Part shown: piece by piece, positions 24,818 to 32,913 of the stretch
Position numbering within the stretch: the first letter of the stretch is position 1
Layout: every line of letters begins with the position of its first letter
Source of the DNA: an uncultured Ellagibacter sp.
Lineage (GTDB): Bacteria; Actinomycetota; Coriobacteriia; Coriobacteriales; Eggerthellaceae
DNA: 64,000 nucleotides
Reading direction: 5' to 3'
Assembly (NCBI GenBank): GCA_934663775.1
Contig: CAKUKU010000005.1
Coordinates: 35,814 to 99,813 of the forward strand
Position numbers and translations under genes: made by a program
Notes under the pieces: model-generated
Databases searched by the model: none
Told to the model about the DNA's origin: nothing
Seen by the model: the letters and a program-made list of their open reading frames with translations, nothing else

Positions 24818-25801
24818 GTGAAGACAAGTGAAGCAAAGAACGCTCGTGTAGGAGAAGTAAGTGCTCGTGCGTCTCGCAAAAAGCGGATGCCGGAGGTCGT
24901 TCCGGACGCAAGCACCGAGGTGGTGGGGGAGCGTGCGTCCGGCTCCGGGGTCCTTGTGTTCTCGGTAGCGGTGTTCGTGGTGAGCCTCTGCTTCGTGATG
25001 GGGCTCTCGTTGCTGTTCTTCGGGGAAGTGGGGATTGTGGCCATCGCCTGCTCTTTTGCAGTGGCGGTACTTGCTACGATGTCGGCCCACATCGCTCAGC
25101 AATGGGAGCGCGTGGTGGTTCTCCGATTGGGAAAATTCAATCGTATCTCGGGCCCGGGTCTGTACTGGACCCTTCCCATCATCGAGCAGAACGCCATGCG
25201 GGTGGACACGAGAATCAGGTCGACGACTTTCGGGGCGGAGGAGACGCTCACCTCCGATCTTGTCCCCATCAACGTGAACGCTGTCTTGTTCTGGATGGTG
25301 TGGGACGCGAAGGCTGCTTGCACGGAGGTGGGCGACTTCTCCCGTGCAGTCGAACTTGCCGCGCAAACGGCGCTACGCGATGCGATTGGACGGGCGGGCG
25401 CGGCCGAGGTGGCCATTCGTCGCGAGCAGCTTGACCGGGAGCTTAAGAACACCCTCGAAGAGAAGGTGGCGCTTTGGGGTATCACGATCCTCTCTGTGGA
25501 AGTTCGCGATATTCTTCTCCCCGAAGAGCTGCAGGACGTAATGTCGCTTGAAGCGCAGGCTGAGCAACGCAAGAAAGCGCGCATCATCTTGATGGAGGCA
25601 GAGCAGGACATAAGCGATATGCTCGACGACATAAGCAAAGCGTACGACTCAAACGATTCGGCCCTTCGCTTGCGCGCGATGCACCTGCTCTACGAGAGCG
25701 TGCGGGAGACGGGCGGAACCGTGGTCGTTCCCAGTTCCTTTAGCGAAGGGTTCAGCGATGTGATTCCCGACGCGATGAAGGGCGCTCTTGGCCGTAAATA
25801 A
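24818..25801 (+). CDS. SPFH-domain (stomatin/slipin-like) membrane protein
   Basis: 327 aa from a GTG start with CAGGGA upstream. A 35-residue basic cytoplasmic head precedes two adjacent hydrophobic segments (VLVFSVAVFVVSLCFVMGL; VGIVAIACSFAVAVLATM). The SPFH domain follows: QWERVVVLRLGKFNRISGPG, then PIIEQNAMRVDTRIRSTTF, and AVLFWMVWDAKAACTEVGDF. A C-terminal coiled coil (LEAQAEQRKKARIILMEAEQ) completes the slipin layout. Such proteins oligomerise into membrane rings or microdomains. There is no NfeD-type protease next to it, which is the usual bacterial partner. The operon context suggests a link to a membrane redox protein. Confidence 0.85.
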   Translation: MKTSEAKNARVGEVSARASRKKRMPEVVPDASTEVVGERASGSGVLVFSVAVFVVSLCFVMGLSLLFFGEVGIVAIACSFAVAVLATMSAHIAQQWERVVVLRLGKFNRISGPGLYWTLPIIEQNAMRVDTRIRSTTFGAEETLTSDLVPINVNAVLFWMVWDAKAACTEVGDFSRAVELAAQTALRDAIGRAGAAEVAIRREQLDRELKNTLEEKVALWGITILSVEVRDILLPEELQDVMSLEAQAEQRKKARIILMEAEQDISDMLDDISKAYDSNDSALRLRAMHLLYESVRETGGTVVVPSSFSEGFSDVIPDAMKGALGRK

Positions 25802-25849
25802 GCTGCTTTCGAAATAGTTCCTCTCGGCCTCGCCATTGCTCAAGTAAAA

Positions 25850-25921
25850 ATCATATGACAAAAAATCATAGGATTATCTTGTTTGACCTATGACAATCTG
25901 CTATCTTGATTGTCATAGGAT
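25850..25921. promoter_or_regulatory. Two tandem dyad operators before the molybdoenzyme operon
   Basis: Four copies of a half-site related to TGTCATAGGAT occur in alternating orientation. The reverse-orientation copies are at 25850-25860 and 25886-25898, and the forward copies at 25864-25874 and 25908-25921. The second pair is a perfect 12-bp inverted repeat (CCTATGACAATC/GATTGTCATAGG) with a 9-nt loop. It lies 116-187 nt before the start codon of the molybdopterin subunit. Confidence 0.7.
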
Positions 25922-26036
25922 TTGGCCAATTCCACGTAATGTCAGACGGATGGTTTCGCCGTTGCCGCACTGGGGGAAACGAAGTTGGGGCTCGCGGGCG
26001 TTGTCGGCGAATCGTTCTGGTCAAAGAGGAGAGGAA

Positions 26037-28403
26037 ATGGGGGAAGTGGCAAGCTCGCATGTCGGGCTAACTCGAAGAAGCTTTCTCAAAACCGCTGGTG
26101 CTGCAGGAGCCTTGGGCTTAGCGGGCGCAGCGGGAATGACGTCTTCCAGCAATTGGCTGGCTCCTGTCGAGGCGAATGCCGACGAGGGGGCAGAGGAGCG
26201 CGTTGCGTATACCTACCATCAAAAGCATTGCCGTGGCAACTGCATGCTGAAATGCACGGTACGCGACGGTCGGCTTTGCAAAATCGAGCCCAATATGGCT
26301 GCAGCTAAGGGTTTCCAGTCGGTGTGCTTGAAGGGATTATCCGAAATCCAGCATGTTTACAGCGCCGATCGCATCCAGTCTCCGATGAAGCGTGTTGGCG
26401 AGCGCGGTTCCGGGGAATTCGTTGCTATCAGCTGGGATGAGGCTCTCGATATCTTTTCCGAGAATGTGAAGTCATGTTGGGATAAGTATGGCAAGAGCAG
26501 CGTGTACCTCGCCGCGGCAACCGAGTCGGAAATATCCAACATGCGCAATATCATGCAATGCGGGTATACCTCGTACCACGGCATCGATATCGGCATCTCA
26601 AACGGGCTGGCGCCTATGTTCGGGTTTAAGGCGGCTTCCGCGGTTAACGATATCCGCGACTGGAAAAACTGCAAGACCTTTATCGCAATCAGCTTGAACT
26701 TCATCGAGACGAGCCTCACGCATTCGCGCCACTACTTCAATGCGATGGAAGCGGGAATGCACACGATCGTGATCGATCCGCACTATAGCTCGATGGCCTC
26801 GAAAAGCGATGAGTGGATTCCCATCGAGCCTGGTGCCGATGGGGCTTTTTACCTGGGAATGGCAAGCAGCATCATCGACAACAAGTGGTACGACGAGGCG
26901 TTTATGCGCGATCACACCACGTTCCCGTTCCTCGTTTCTGCCGCCGATGGGACTATGCTCAAAAGCCCTGACGGGGACTTCATGGTGTGGGACCCGACGA
27001 CTTCTGCTCCAAAAGCCTACACGGCGATCGACGAGCAAACGCCCCTCGAGGGTGAGTTCGACTACGAGGGCGCGACGTACGCCACCGTGTTCACGTTGCT
27101 TAAAGAAAGCCAAAAGGCGCAAAGCGTCGAGTGGGCTGCCGGCGTAACGAAGATTCCCGAAAGCGAAATCGAGCGCATCGCCAAGATGTATGCCCTAGAC
27201 ACTCCTTCTGTGCTTGCTATCGGGCAAGGCGGGTGCGATAAGTACAACAACTCCGATATTGCAGGCCATGCGGCGGGTATCCTTGCTGCCCTTACGGGAA
27301 ACATTGGAAAACCGGGAACTGGATTGGGATACCCCGGCAATGGAGGCTACGCAAGTGCGACGTTGCCCAGTTGGCCGCTTAAACCCGAGATGAAAACCTC
27401 TTCCTTTAAAACTCCCGTGTACGAGCTTCCGTATGTCGAGAATGACATTCGCTGCTACATCACGCTGGGAGACCAGATCATGCAGCATTTCGCGGACTTG
27501 AATAACGTCTACGAATGGCTCAAGACCTTGGACTTCGTGTGCTATATCGACATTCATGCGATTTCGGGCTCGCAGTATGCAGATCTTATCCTGCCTATTT
27601 CCTCTCGCTTCGAAAGCGAGGCGGAAGTCGGGGGTGTTCAGGCTGTTCGCGACCATATCATGCTGCGCGAGAAGGTGATAGAGCCGCTGTTCGAGAGCAA
27701 GTCGGAATACGAGCTTGAGCGCATGCTCATGGACTCTTTGGGGCTGGGCGACGTCATGCATAAGACGACCGAGGAATTGGTTTCCTATCAGCTTGCGAAC
27801 ATCAAGAGCCCTCTCGTCGATCAGGTAACTATCGAATCTTTGCAGGCGAATCAGGGAGTTATGACGGTAAAGAATGCGGATACGCCGTACTGCCCGATGA
27901 AGTCGCTCAAATTTCCCTCTCCGACCGGAAGGCTCGAAGTCTACTACGACAAGTATCTCAAATTCGGCCAGGCCCTTCCCGTTTTCGAGTATCCGGAGGA
28001 AACGGCGCCCGATAGCGATGTGCGAGCGAAGTACCCTCTGCAGTACGCGCAATCGAGAACCCGCTTCCATATCCACGATCAGTTCTGCGATAGCACCTGG
28101 ATCCAAGAGCTGTACAAAACATGCGTGGAGATGAATCCGGTCGACATGAAATCCCGAGGCTTGTCCGACAAAGACGACGTCGTTGTCTACAACGATCGCG
28201 GCGAGTTCAGCTGCCCTGTGAGAGCCAATGAATCTATCAGGCCGGGAAGCATCCGCATCATGGAAGGCGAGTGGACGAAGTTCATGAAATCAGGGAACTA
28301 TCAAAATGTGACGAACCCCACCATCATTCCTCGCGGGCGAGTAATGGCGTACGGCCCGGTAATCCCTTACAACGACACGCTCGTTGAAGTTAAGAAAGCG
28401 TAG
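26037..28403 (+). CDS. Molybdopterin oxidoreductase, DMSO-reductase family, Tat-exported catalytic subunit
   Basis: 788-aa protein starting at the ATG after AGAGGAGAGGAA; an open frame extends upstream across the operators but without a ribosome site. A twin-arginine signal TRRSFLK is at residues 12-18. A [4Fe-4S] site follows with Cys65, Cys69, Cys73 and Cys97 (HCRGNCMLKC...SVCLKG). The bis-MGD domains come next (AISWDEALDIF; SNGLAPMFGFKAAS; LTGNIGKPGTGLGYPG; the C-terminal barrel VNPVDMKSRGLSDKDDVVVYNDRGE-like region). Family members reduce DMSO, TMAO, polysulfide, thiosulfate or other acceptors, or work in oxidation. The substrate here cannot be inferred. It is the first gene of a four-gene set with Fe-S, membrane and chaperone partners. 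Confidence 0.9.
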   Translation: MGEVASSHVGLTRRSFLKTAGAAGALGLAGAAGMTSSSNWLAPVEANADEGAEERVAYTYHQKHCRGNCMLKCTVRDGRLCKIEPNMAAAKGFQSVCLKGLSEIQHVYSADRIQSPMKRVGERGSGEFVAISWDEALDIFSENVKSCWDKYGKSSVYLAAATESEISNMRNIMQCGYTSYHGIDIGISNGLAPMFGFKAASAVNDIRDWKNCKTFIAISLNFIETSLTHSRHYFNAMEAGMHTIVIDPHYSSMASKSDEWIPIEPGADGAFYLGMASSIIDNKWYDEAFMRDHTTFPFLVSAADGTMLKSPDGDFMVWDPTTSAPKAYTAIDEQTPLEGEFDYEGATYATVFTLLKESQKAQSVEWAAGVTKIPESEIERIAKMYALDTPSVLAIGQGGCDKYNNSDIAGHAAGILAALTGNIGKPGTGLGYPGNGGYASATLPSWPLKPEMKTSSFKTPVYELPYVENDIRCYITLGDQIMQHFADLNNVYEWLKTLDFVCYIDIHAISGSQYADLILPISSRFESEAEVGGVQAVRDHIMLREKVIEPLFESKSEYELERMLMDSLGLGDVMHKTTEELVSYQLANIKSPLVDQVTIESLQANQGVMTVKNADTPYCPMKSLKFPSPTGRLEVYYDKYLKFGQALPVFEYPEETAPDSDVRAKYPLQYAQSRTRFHIHDQFCDSTWIQELYKTCVEMNPVDMKSRGLSDKDDVVVYNDRGEFSCPVRANESIRPGSIRIMEGEWTKFMKSGNYQNVTNPTIIPRGRVMAYGPVIPYNDTLVEVKKA

Positions 28404-28411
28404 GTATTATC

Positions 28412-29029
28412 ATGGCTAAATTGGGCATGGCAATCAACCTATTTCGCTGCATCGGGTGCAACACCTGCGTGAATGCCTGCAAGATGCAGAACAGCGTGCC
28501 GATGGGAATGCATTGGAATCGCGTACTCACCGAGGGATGCGAGGTGTTCGATGGGGCGCAAGGCACGTATCCGAATCTCACGCGCACCTACATTCCGCTC
28601 GCTTGCCAGCATTGCGAAAACCCTGCTTGCTTGAGGGTGTGTCCGACGGGCGCTACCTACAAAGACGACAAGGGCCGTGTTGAAATCGACTACGACAAGT
28701 GCATCGGCTGCCGCATGTGCATGGCGGCATGCCCGTACAATGCGCGCGTCTTCAATTGGAGCGAGCCTGTGCGCGACCCCGATTTCAACTACGGGGACAA
28801 GGACGTCCCTGTCCGTCCGAAGGGCGTTGCCGAGAAATGCACGATGTGCAAGGAGCGCACCGACCGTGGGGAAGAGCCCATGTGCGTGATATGCTGCCCG
28901 ACCGAAGCGCGCGTGTTTGGCGATTTGGACGACCCCGAAAGCGATATTTCGAAGTTCTTGCGGGAAAAGAATACTTTCGTGCTGCTGGAAGACCAGGGCA
29001 CACATCCGCAAGTCCATTACTTCAAATAG
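28412..29029 (+). CDS. Four-cluster ferredoxin subunit (DmsB/PsrB/NrfC-like)
   Basis: 205-aa electron-transfer protein with 16 cluster cysteines in four groups. They start with RCIGCNTCVNACK at residues 12-24, then ACQHCENPACLRVCPTG, then KCIGCRMCMAACPYNARVF and finally KCTMC...MCVICCPTEAR. These would hold four [4Fe-4S] clusters linking the catalytic subunit to the membrane subunit. There is no signal peptide, so it would be exported together with the Tat-signal catalytic subunit. It starts 8 nt after the catalytic gene and ends 12 nt before the NrfD gene. Confidence 0.95.
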   Translation: MAKLGMAINLFRCIGCNTCVNACKMQNSVPMGMHWNRVLTEGCEVFDGAQGTYPNLTRTYIPLACQHCENPACLRVCPTGATYKDDKGRVEIDYDKCIGCRMCMAACPYNARVFNWSEPVRDPDFNYGDKDVPVRPKGVAEKCTMCKERTDRGEEPMCVICCPTEARVFGDLDDPESDISKFLREKNTFVLLEDQGTHPQVHYFK

Positions 29030-29041
29030 AGGAGGTGCGCT

Positions 29042-30253
29042 ATGGAATTGCTTAAGAGAAACAAAATCGCCGCGGGCATCCTCGGCATCTTGACGATAGC
29101 CGGATTATGCGCCTACGTGTTTCAGCTGATAAACGGCCTTGGCGTCACCGGCATGAACAACGGCACTTCGTGGGGCCTCTACATCACCATGTTCATGCTG
29201 TTCGTCGGCCTGTCTGCGGGCGGTCTTATCGTCGCCAGCTCCGCTTCGGTGTTTCATATTGAGAAGTTCAAGAAGGTCGCTTTGCCGGCGGTCATCCTGT
29301 CTACCGTGTGCATCTGCGTGGCGGGCATGTTCGTCCTCATCGACCTTGGCGGGGTGTACCGCGTCTGGCGCATCCTCACCGGGCCGAACTTCATGTCCCC
29401 GCTTTTGTGGGACGTGTGCGTCATTACTTGCTATCTCGTCATCAACATCCTGTACCTGTATTTCATGTGCTCGAAGAAGGCTGATTCGAACAAGGTTGCC
29501 ATCATCAGCCGCTTCGCCCTTCCCATCGCTATCCTCGTGCACAGCGTGACGGCATGGATTTTCGGTTTGCAGATTTCCCGCGAGGGCTGGTACTCGGCCA
29601 TCATGGCGCCCATCTTCGTCGCCTCGGCCATGGATTCCGGCCTCGCCCTTCTGCTTATCTCGCTTGTCGCGCTCGAGAAGGCGAAGCTTATCAAGCTGGG
29701 GCGCGATCTTATGGCGAGTCTTGCCGGCCTGCTCGCGACCTGCATCGCCGTCGACGCCTTCTTCATCGGCTGCGAGATCCTCACGGTCGCCTATCCCCAG
29801 ACTGCAGGCGGCGCACAGCTCCTCGGCGAGATGTTTTCGGGCGCGACGGCCCCGTTCTTCTGGTTCGAGGTGGTTGCCGGCCTGGTCGTTCCCTTCTGCA
29901 TCCTGGTGTTCGCCAAGAACCGCCAGCGCACAGGACTCGTGATGGGGGCGAGCGTGCTCGTGGTGCTCGGCGTTTTGTGCAAGCGCATCTGGCTTTTGTT
30001 CACCTCGTTCATTCATCCGAACATGGCGGGCGCCCCCGGCATCTCATCGGGATCGAGCGTTGCCGCGCATTCGAGCGGCATCGACATCTGGTCGACTGTC
30101 GGATCGTATGCCCCGACGCCGATTGAGATTCTTGTGGTGCTTGGCGTTATATCGCTTGCAACTCTGGTTTATCTTGCCCTGGTCTCAAAGCTGATCGGGG
30201 ACGGGAAAGCTGCGGTTTCAGTGGCGGGGGTCGGCGAGGCTCAAGCTTCCTAG
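29042..30253 (+). CDS. NrfD/PsrC-type membrane anchor and quinone-reactive subunit
   Basis: 403-aa protein with a GAGGAGGTGCGCT ribosome site. About ten hydrophobic helices are visible. The N-terminal part has the family features GTSWGLYITMFMLFVGLSAG and SASVFHIEKFKKVALPAVI. VLIDLGGVYRVWRILTGPNF and SVTAWIFGLQISREGWYSAI follow. It is the third subunit of the molybdoenzyme complex and should exchange electrons with menaquinone. It is about 100 residues longer than the stand-alone NrfD-like protein at 23354 and differs from it throughout, so the two are not a recent duplication. Confidence 0.9.
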   Translation: MELLKRNKIAAGILGILTIAGLCAYVFQLINGLGVTGMNNGTSWGLYITMFMLFVGLSAGGLIVASSASVFHIEKFKKVALPAVILSTVCICVAGMFVLIDLGGVYRVWRILTGPNFMSPLLWDVCVITCYLVINILYLYFMCSKKADSNKVAIISRFALPIAILVHSVTAWIFGLQISREGWYSAIMAPIFVASAMDSGLALLLISLVALEKAKLIKLGRDLMASLAGLLATCIAVDAFFIGCEILTVAYPQTAGGAQLLGEMFSGATAPFFWFEVVAGLVVPFCILVFAKNRQRTGLVMGASVLVVLGVLCKRIWLLFTSFIHPNMAGAPGISSGSSVAAHSSGIDIWSTVGSYAPTPIEILVVLGVISLATLVYLALVSKLIGDGKAAVSVAGVGEAQAS

Positions 30254-30294
30254 CCGACTAGCGCGCTATCCCACCTGTTCTTATACCTTTGTCC

Positions 30295-30335
30295 CTCGCG
30301 CCGCCCGCAGATGACATTGCTGCGAGCGGCGCGAG
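30295..30335 (+). terminator. Very stable hairpin between the membrane subunit and chaperone genes
   Basis: A 10-bp outer stem CTCGCGCCGC/GCGGCGCGAG and a 5-bp inner stem CGCAG/CTGCG close a 9-nt loop. No T-run follows, and the torD-like ribosome site begins 4 nt later. It is likely a transcript-processing or partial-termination element that lowers chaperone output. Confidence 0.5.
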
Positions 30336-30353
30336 AATAGTGAGGAGCAAACG

Positions 30354-30965
30354 ATGCCCATCGTTGGTCGAAGTGATTGCCCCCAATACGGCGACATGCT
30401 TGCTTTTATTGGAAATTCCCTGCTCAAACCTATGACGCAAACCGAGTCCGTGGGTCTTGACCTGCTGTTTTGGGAAAGCCTTCCCGATTTTGGGGATGAT
30501 GGCGTAGGCGAGGCCATCGGCCTTTGCAAGGATACCGCCTGGCGCATTGGAAAGGAGCGCGGCGAGCGGGCCATCGAGGCTGTGTCTGTCGAATACACGC
30601 GCCTGTTCGTCGGGCCCCCTTCGCCGGCGGCACCGCCGTGGGAGACGATGTATCGCGCAAGCACCAACGTTGGCTTTGGCGAGGCAACCTTCGAAATGCG
30701 CGATCGTCTCCATGATCTCGGACTGGAGCTGAGCAACGAGAATCGCCAGTACGAGGATCATATGGGCATTGAGCTGCTCTATCTCTCGGAGCTTTGCCGA
30801 CGTGCGGGCAAGGTCGATGGCTGCGAGGAGCAGGCGCGCTTGTTTGCCGCAAAGCATCCGCTGTCGTGGATCGACGCGTTTCTCGGTCGAATCGAAGAAG
30901 CTTCCCCCCAAGGGTACTTCTCTTGCCTTGTCAGATTGGAAAAGGCGCTTTTGCTTGCCTGCTAG
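30354..30965 (+). CDS. TorD/DmsD-family molybdoenzyme maturation chaperone
   Basis: 203-aa all-helical cytoplasmic protein with GTGAGGAG before the ATG. The family hallmarks are EYTRLFVGPPSPAAPPWE in the middle and, later, EDHMGIELLYLSELC. The C-terminal HPLSWIDAFLGRIEEASPQG completes the fold. Such chaperones bind the Tat signal of the catalytic subunit and guard cofactor insertion before export. It is the last gene of the molybdoenzyme operon, ending at a bidirectional terminator. Confidence 0.88.
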   Translation: MPIVGRSDCPQYGDMLAFIGNSLLKPMTQTESVGLDLLFWESLPDFGDDGVGEAIGLCKDTAWRIGKERGERAIEAVSVEYTRLFVGPPSPAAPPWETMYRASTNVGFGEATFEMRDRLHDLGLELSNENRQYEDHMGIELLYLSELCRRAGKVDGCEEQARLFAAKHPLSWIDAFLGRIEEASPQGYFSCLVRLEKALLLAC

Positions 30966-30966
30966 A

Positions 30967-31042
30967 AAACGTCGAAGGCCCCATCTGGCCCTTGCGCATG
31001 GATGATGAACCATGCGGGGCTCGATGGGGCCGTGGCGTTTTT
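30967..31042. terminator. Bidirectional terminator between the torD-like and DUF1846 genes
   Basis: A long imperfect hairpin pairs AAAACG with CGTTTT at the base, GGCCCCATC (30977-30985) with GATGGGGCC (31023-31031), and GCGCATGG with CCATGCGG at the tip. It ends in TTTTT on the plus strand and TTTT on the minus strand. Confidence 0.85.
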
Positions 31043-31055
31043 ATCGTAAGTACCC

Positions 31056-32537
31056 TTACTTATGGTAGTAGCGGCGCTGCTCGTATTTCGGCTCGCAGCA
31101 GACGTTGATGCCCAAGGTGCGGTAGAGCTTCTCGTCGGTTGCGGAGAGAATCACGCTGAAGAAGGCGTCGCATCCGCGTAGGTCGTCCACGTGGTCGAGC
31201 AGCTGCTTGGCGAGCGGGTCGGTCGCGGAGCTCACCGAGAGCGCGAGCAGCGTCTCGTCGGAGTGCAGGCGCGGGTTTTTCGAGTGAAGCGTCGATGTTT
31301 TAAGCTCGCAGATGGGCTTCACCACGTCGTCGCTGATGACGTAGATGTCGTCGTCGACGCCGGCCATCGCCTTGAGCGCGTTCATCAAAAGCGAGCTTGC
31401 GGCGCCTAAGAGCGTGGAGGTCTTGCCGGTGACGACGCGCCCGTCGGCGAGCACCATTGCCCCCGCGGGGCCGCCCGTCGTCTCCTCCTTCAGAAGCGCC
31501 GCCGAACGGGCGGGCGAGAAGCTCGCGTCGATGCCCGCCTGATTCATCAAAAGCTCCAGGCGCTGCACGTAGTCCTCGTGGGTGCCGCTGCGCCGCGCGT
31601 CGACGGCGGCCTGGAAGTAGCGGCGCACGATTTCCATCTTCGCTGCGTCGCGCACGGCCTCGTCGTCGACGATCGCAAGCCCCGCCATGTTCACGCCCAT
31701 GTCGGTGGGGGACTGATATGGGCTTTCGCCCACGATTTTTTCCATGAGCGTTTTCAGCACGGGGAAGATCTCGACGTCGCGGTTGTAGTTCACCGTGGTC
31801 TTGCCATAGGCCTCTAAGTGGAACGGGTCGATGCAGTTCGCGTCGTCCAAATCGACCGTCGCGGCCTCGTAGGCGATGTTCACGGGGTGCTTGAGCGGCA
31901 GGTTCCAGATGGGGAAGGTCTCATATTTCGCATAACCCGCCAGCGTGCCGCGCTTGTGTTCGTGGTAGAGCTGCGAGAGGCAGGTTGCCATCTTGCCCGA
32001 CCCCGGGCCTGGCGCGGTCACCACGACGAGCGGGTGCGTCGTTTCCACGAACTCGTTTTTGCCGTAACCCTCGTCCGAGACGATCGTGGCGGTATCGTAA
32101 GGATATCCGGCGATGGGGTAGTGCAGATAGCTCTTGATTCCCAGGCCGTCCAGGCGATGGCGGAAGGCCACGGCGGAGGGCTGGTTCTCGAAATGCGTGA
32201 TCACAACGCCCGAGGTGGCGAACCCGCGCGAGCGGAACACGTCGAGCAGGCGCAGGACCTCCTCGTCGTAGGTGATGCCCAGATCTCCGCGCGTCTTGGA
32301 TTTCTCAATGTGGTTCGCGTTGATCGCGATGATGATCTCCACATCGTCGGCCATGGTTTTCAGCATGCGGAACTTGCTGTCGGGCTCGAACCCGGGAAGC
32401 ACGCGGCTCGCGTGGTAGTCGTCGAAGAGCTTGCCACCGAACTCCAGGTACAGTTTGCCGCCGAACTGGTTGATGCGGCTTTTAATGTGCTCGGCTTGCA
32501 GCGCGATGTATTTGTCGTTGTCGAATCCTTGACGCAT
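31056..32537 (-). CDS. DUF1846 family protein
   Basis: 493-aa cytoplasmic protein. The start at 32537 is chosen for the family-typical N terminus MRQGFDNDKYIALQAEHIKS and an AAAGGG upstream. Other features are FGGKLYLEFGGKLFDDYHAS, a glycine-rich nucleotide-binding-like loop TAPGPGSGKMATCLSQLYHE near residue 175, and YNRDVEIFPVLKTLMEKI. The family is widespread in Firmicutes and gut anaerobes; its members have crystal structures but no established activity that I can cite. It is a single gene with no functional hint from its neighbours. Confidence 0.88.
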   Translation of the reverse strand: MRQGFDNDKYIALQAEHIKSRINQFGGKLYLEFGGKLFDDYHASRVLPGFEPDSKFRMLKTMADDVEIIIAINANHIEKSKTRGDLGITYDEEVLRLLDVFRSRGFATSGVVITHFENQPSAVAFRHRLDGLGIKSYLHYPIAGYPYDTATIVSDEGYGKNEFVETTHPLVVVTAPGPGSGKMATCLSQLYHEHKRGTLAGYAKYETFPIWNLPLKHPVNIAYEAATVDLDDANCIDPFHLEAYGKTTVNYNRDVEIFPVLKTLMEKIVGESPYQSPTDMGVNMAGLAIVDDEAVRDAAKMEIVRRYFQAAVDARRSGTHEDYVQRLELLMNQAGIDASFSPARSAALLKEETTGGPAGAMVLADGRVVTGKTSTLLGAASSLLMNALKAMAGVDDDIYVISDDVVKPICELKTSTLHSKNPRLHSDETLLALSVSSATDPLAKQLLDHVDDLRGCDAFFSVILSATDEKLYRTLGINVCCEPKYEQRRYYHK

Positions 32538-32810
32538 GGAATGAGCCCTTTCGCTTTGCCAACCCTTTTTTAGTCTCTTGAACCGAAACAGTATAAAGGA
32601 TGGAGACGGGCGCGGGGCGGCAACATGCGTGCTCGCGGCAAGATAGCAGCGAACCTTCGCATGGGGCGTGCGTGCGCGGCACCTGCTCGGTGTCGAGCGC
32701 GCATGGGAAGCCGGGCGGGCGTTTTGGGCGAAGGGTGCACGGTGCAGCGCCCTCATCAGGTGTTATGGAGGACGCACGTAGGGGATTTCGGACAAAAGGG
32801 CGGCTCGTGG

Positions 32811-32816
32811 TACAAT
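32811..32816 (+). promoter_or_regulatory. Possible -10 element for the SLH-domain protein gene
   Basis: TACAAT lies about 98 nt before the GTG start, with a weak TTCGGA 18 nt upstream. The implied untranslated leader would be long (about 90 nt). Confidence 0.3.
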
Positions 32817-32913
32817 TTTCAGCGTTTTGCGCGGGCGGCACGTCCGCTCGCGGCGCCTGCTTCCCCTACGGTGCCCCGCTTTCACCGGGCGCCAGGAAAT
32901 AGAGGTTTCTCAC

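Noticed and set aside
30354-30965. Horizontal transfer of the molybdoenzyme operon
   Set aside because: The operon is slightly less GC-rich at its start, but codon use and ribosome sites look native and no mobile-element signs flank it. The evidence is insufficient.
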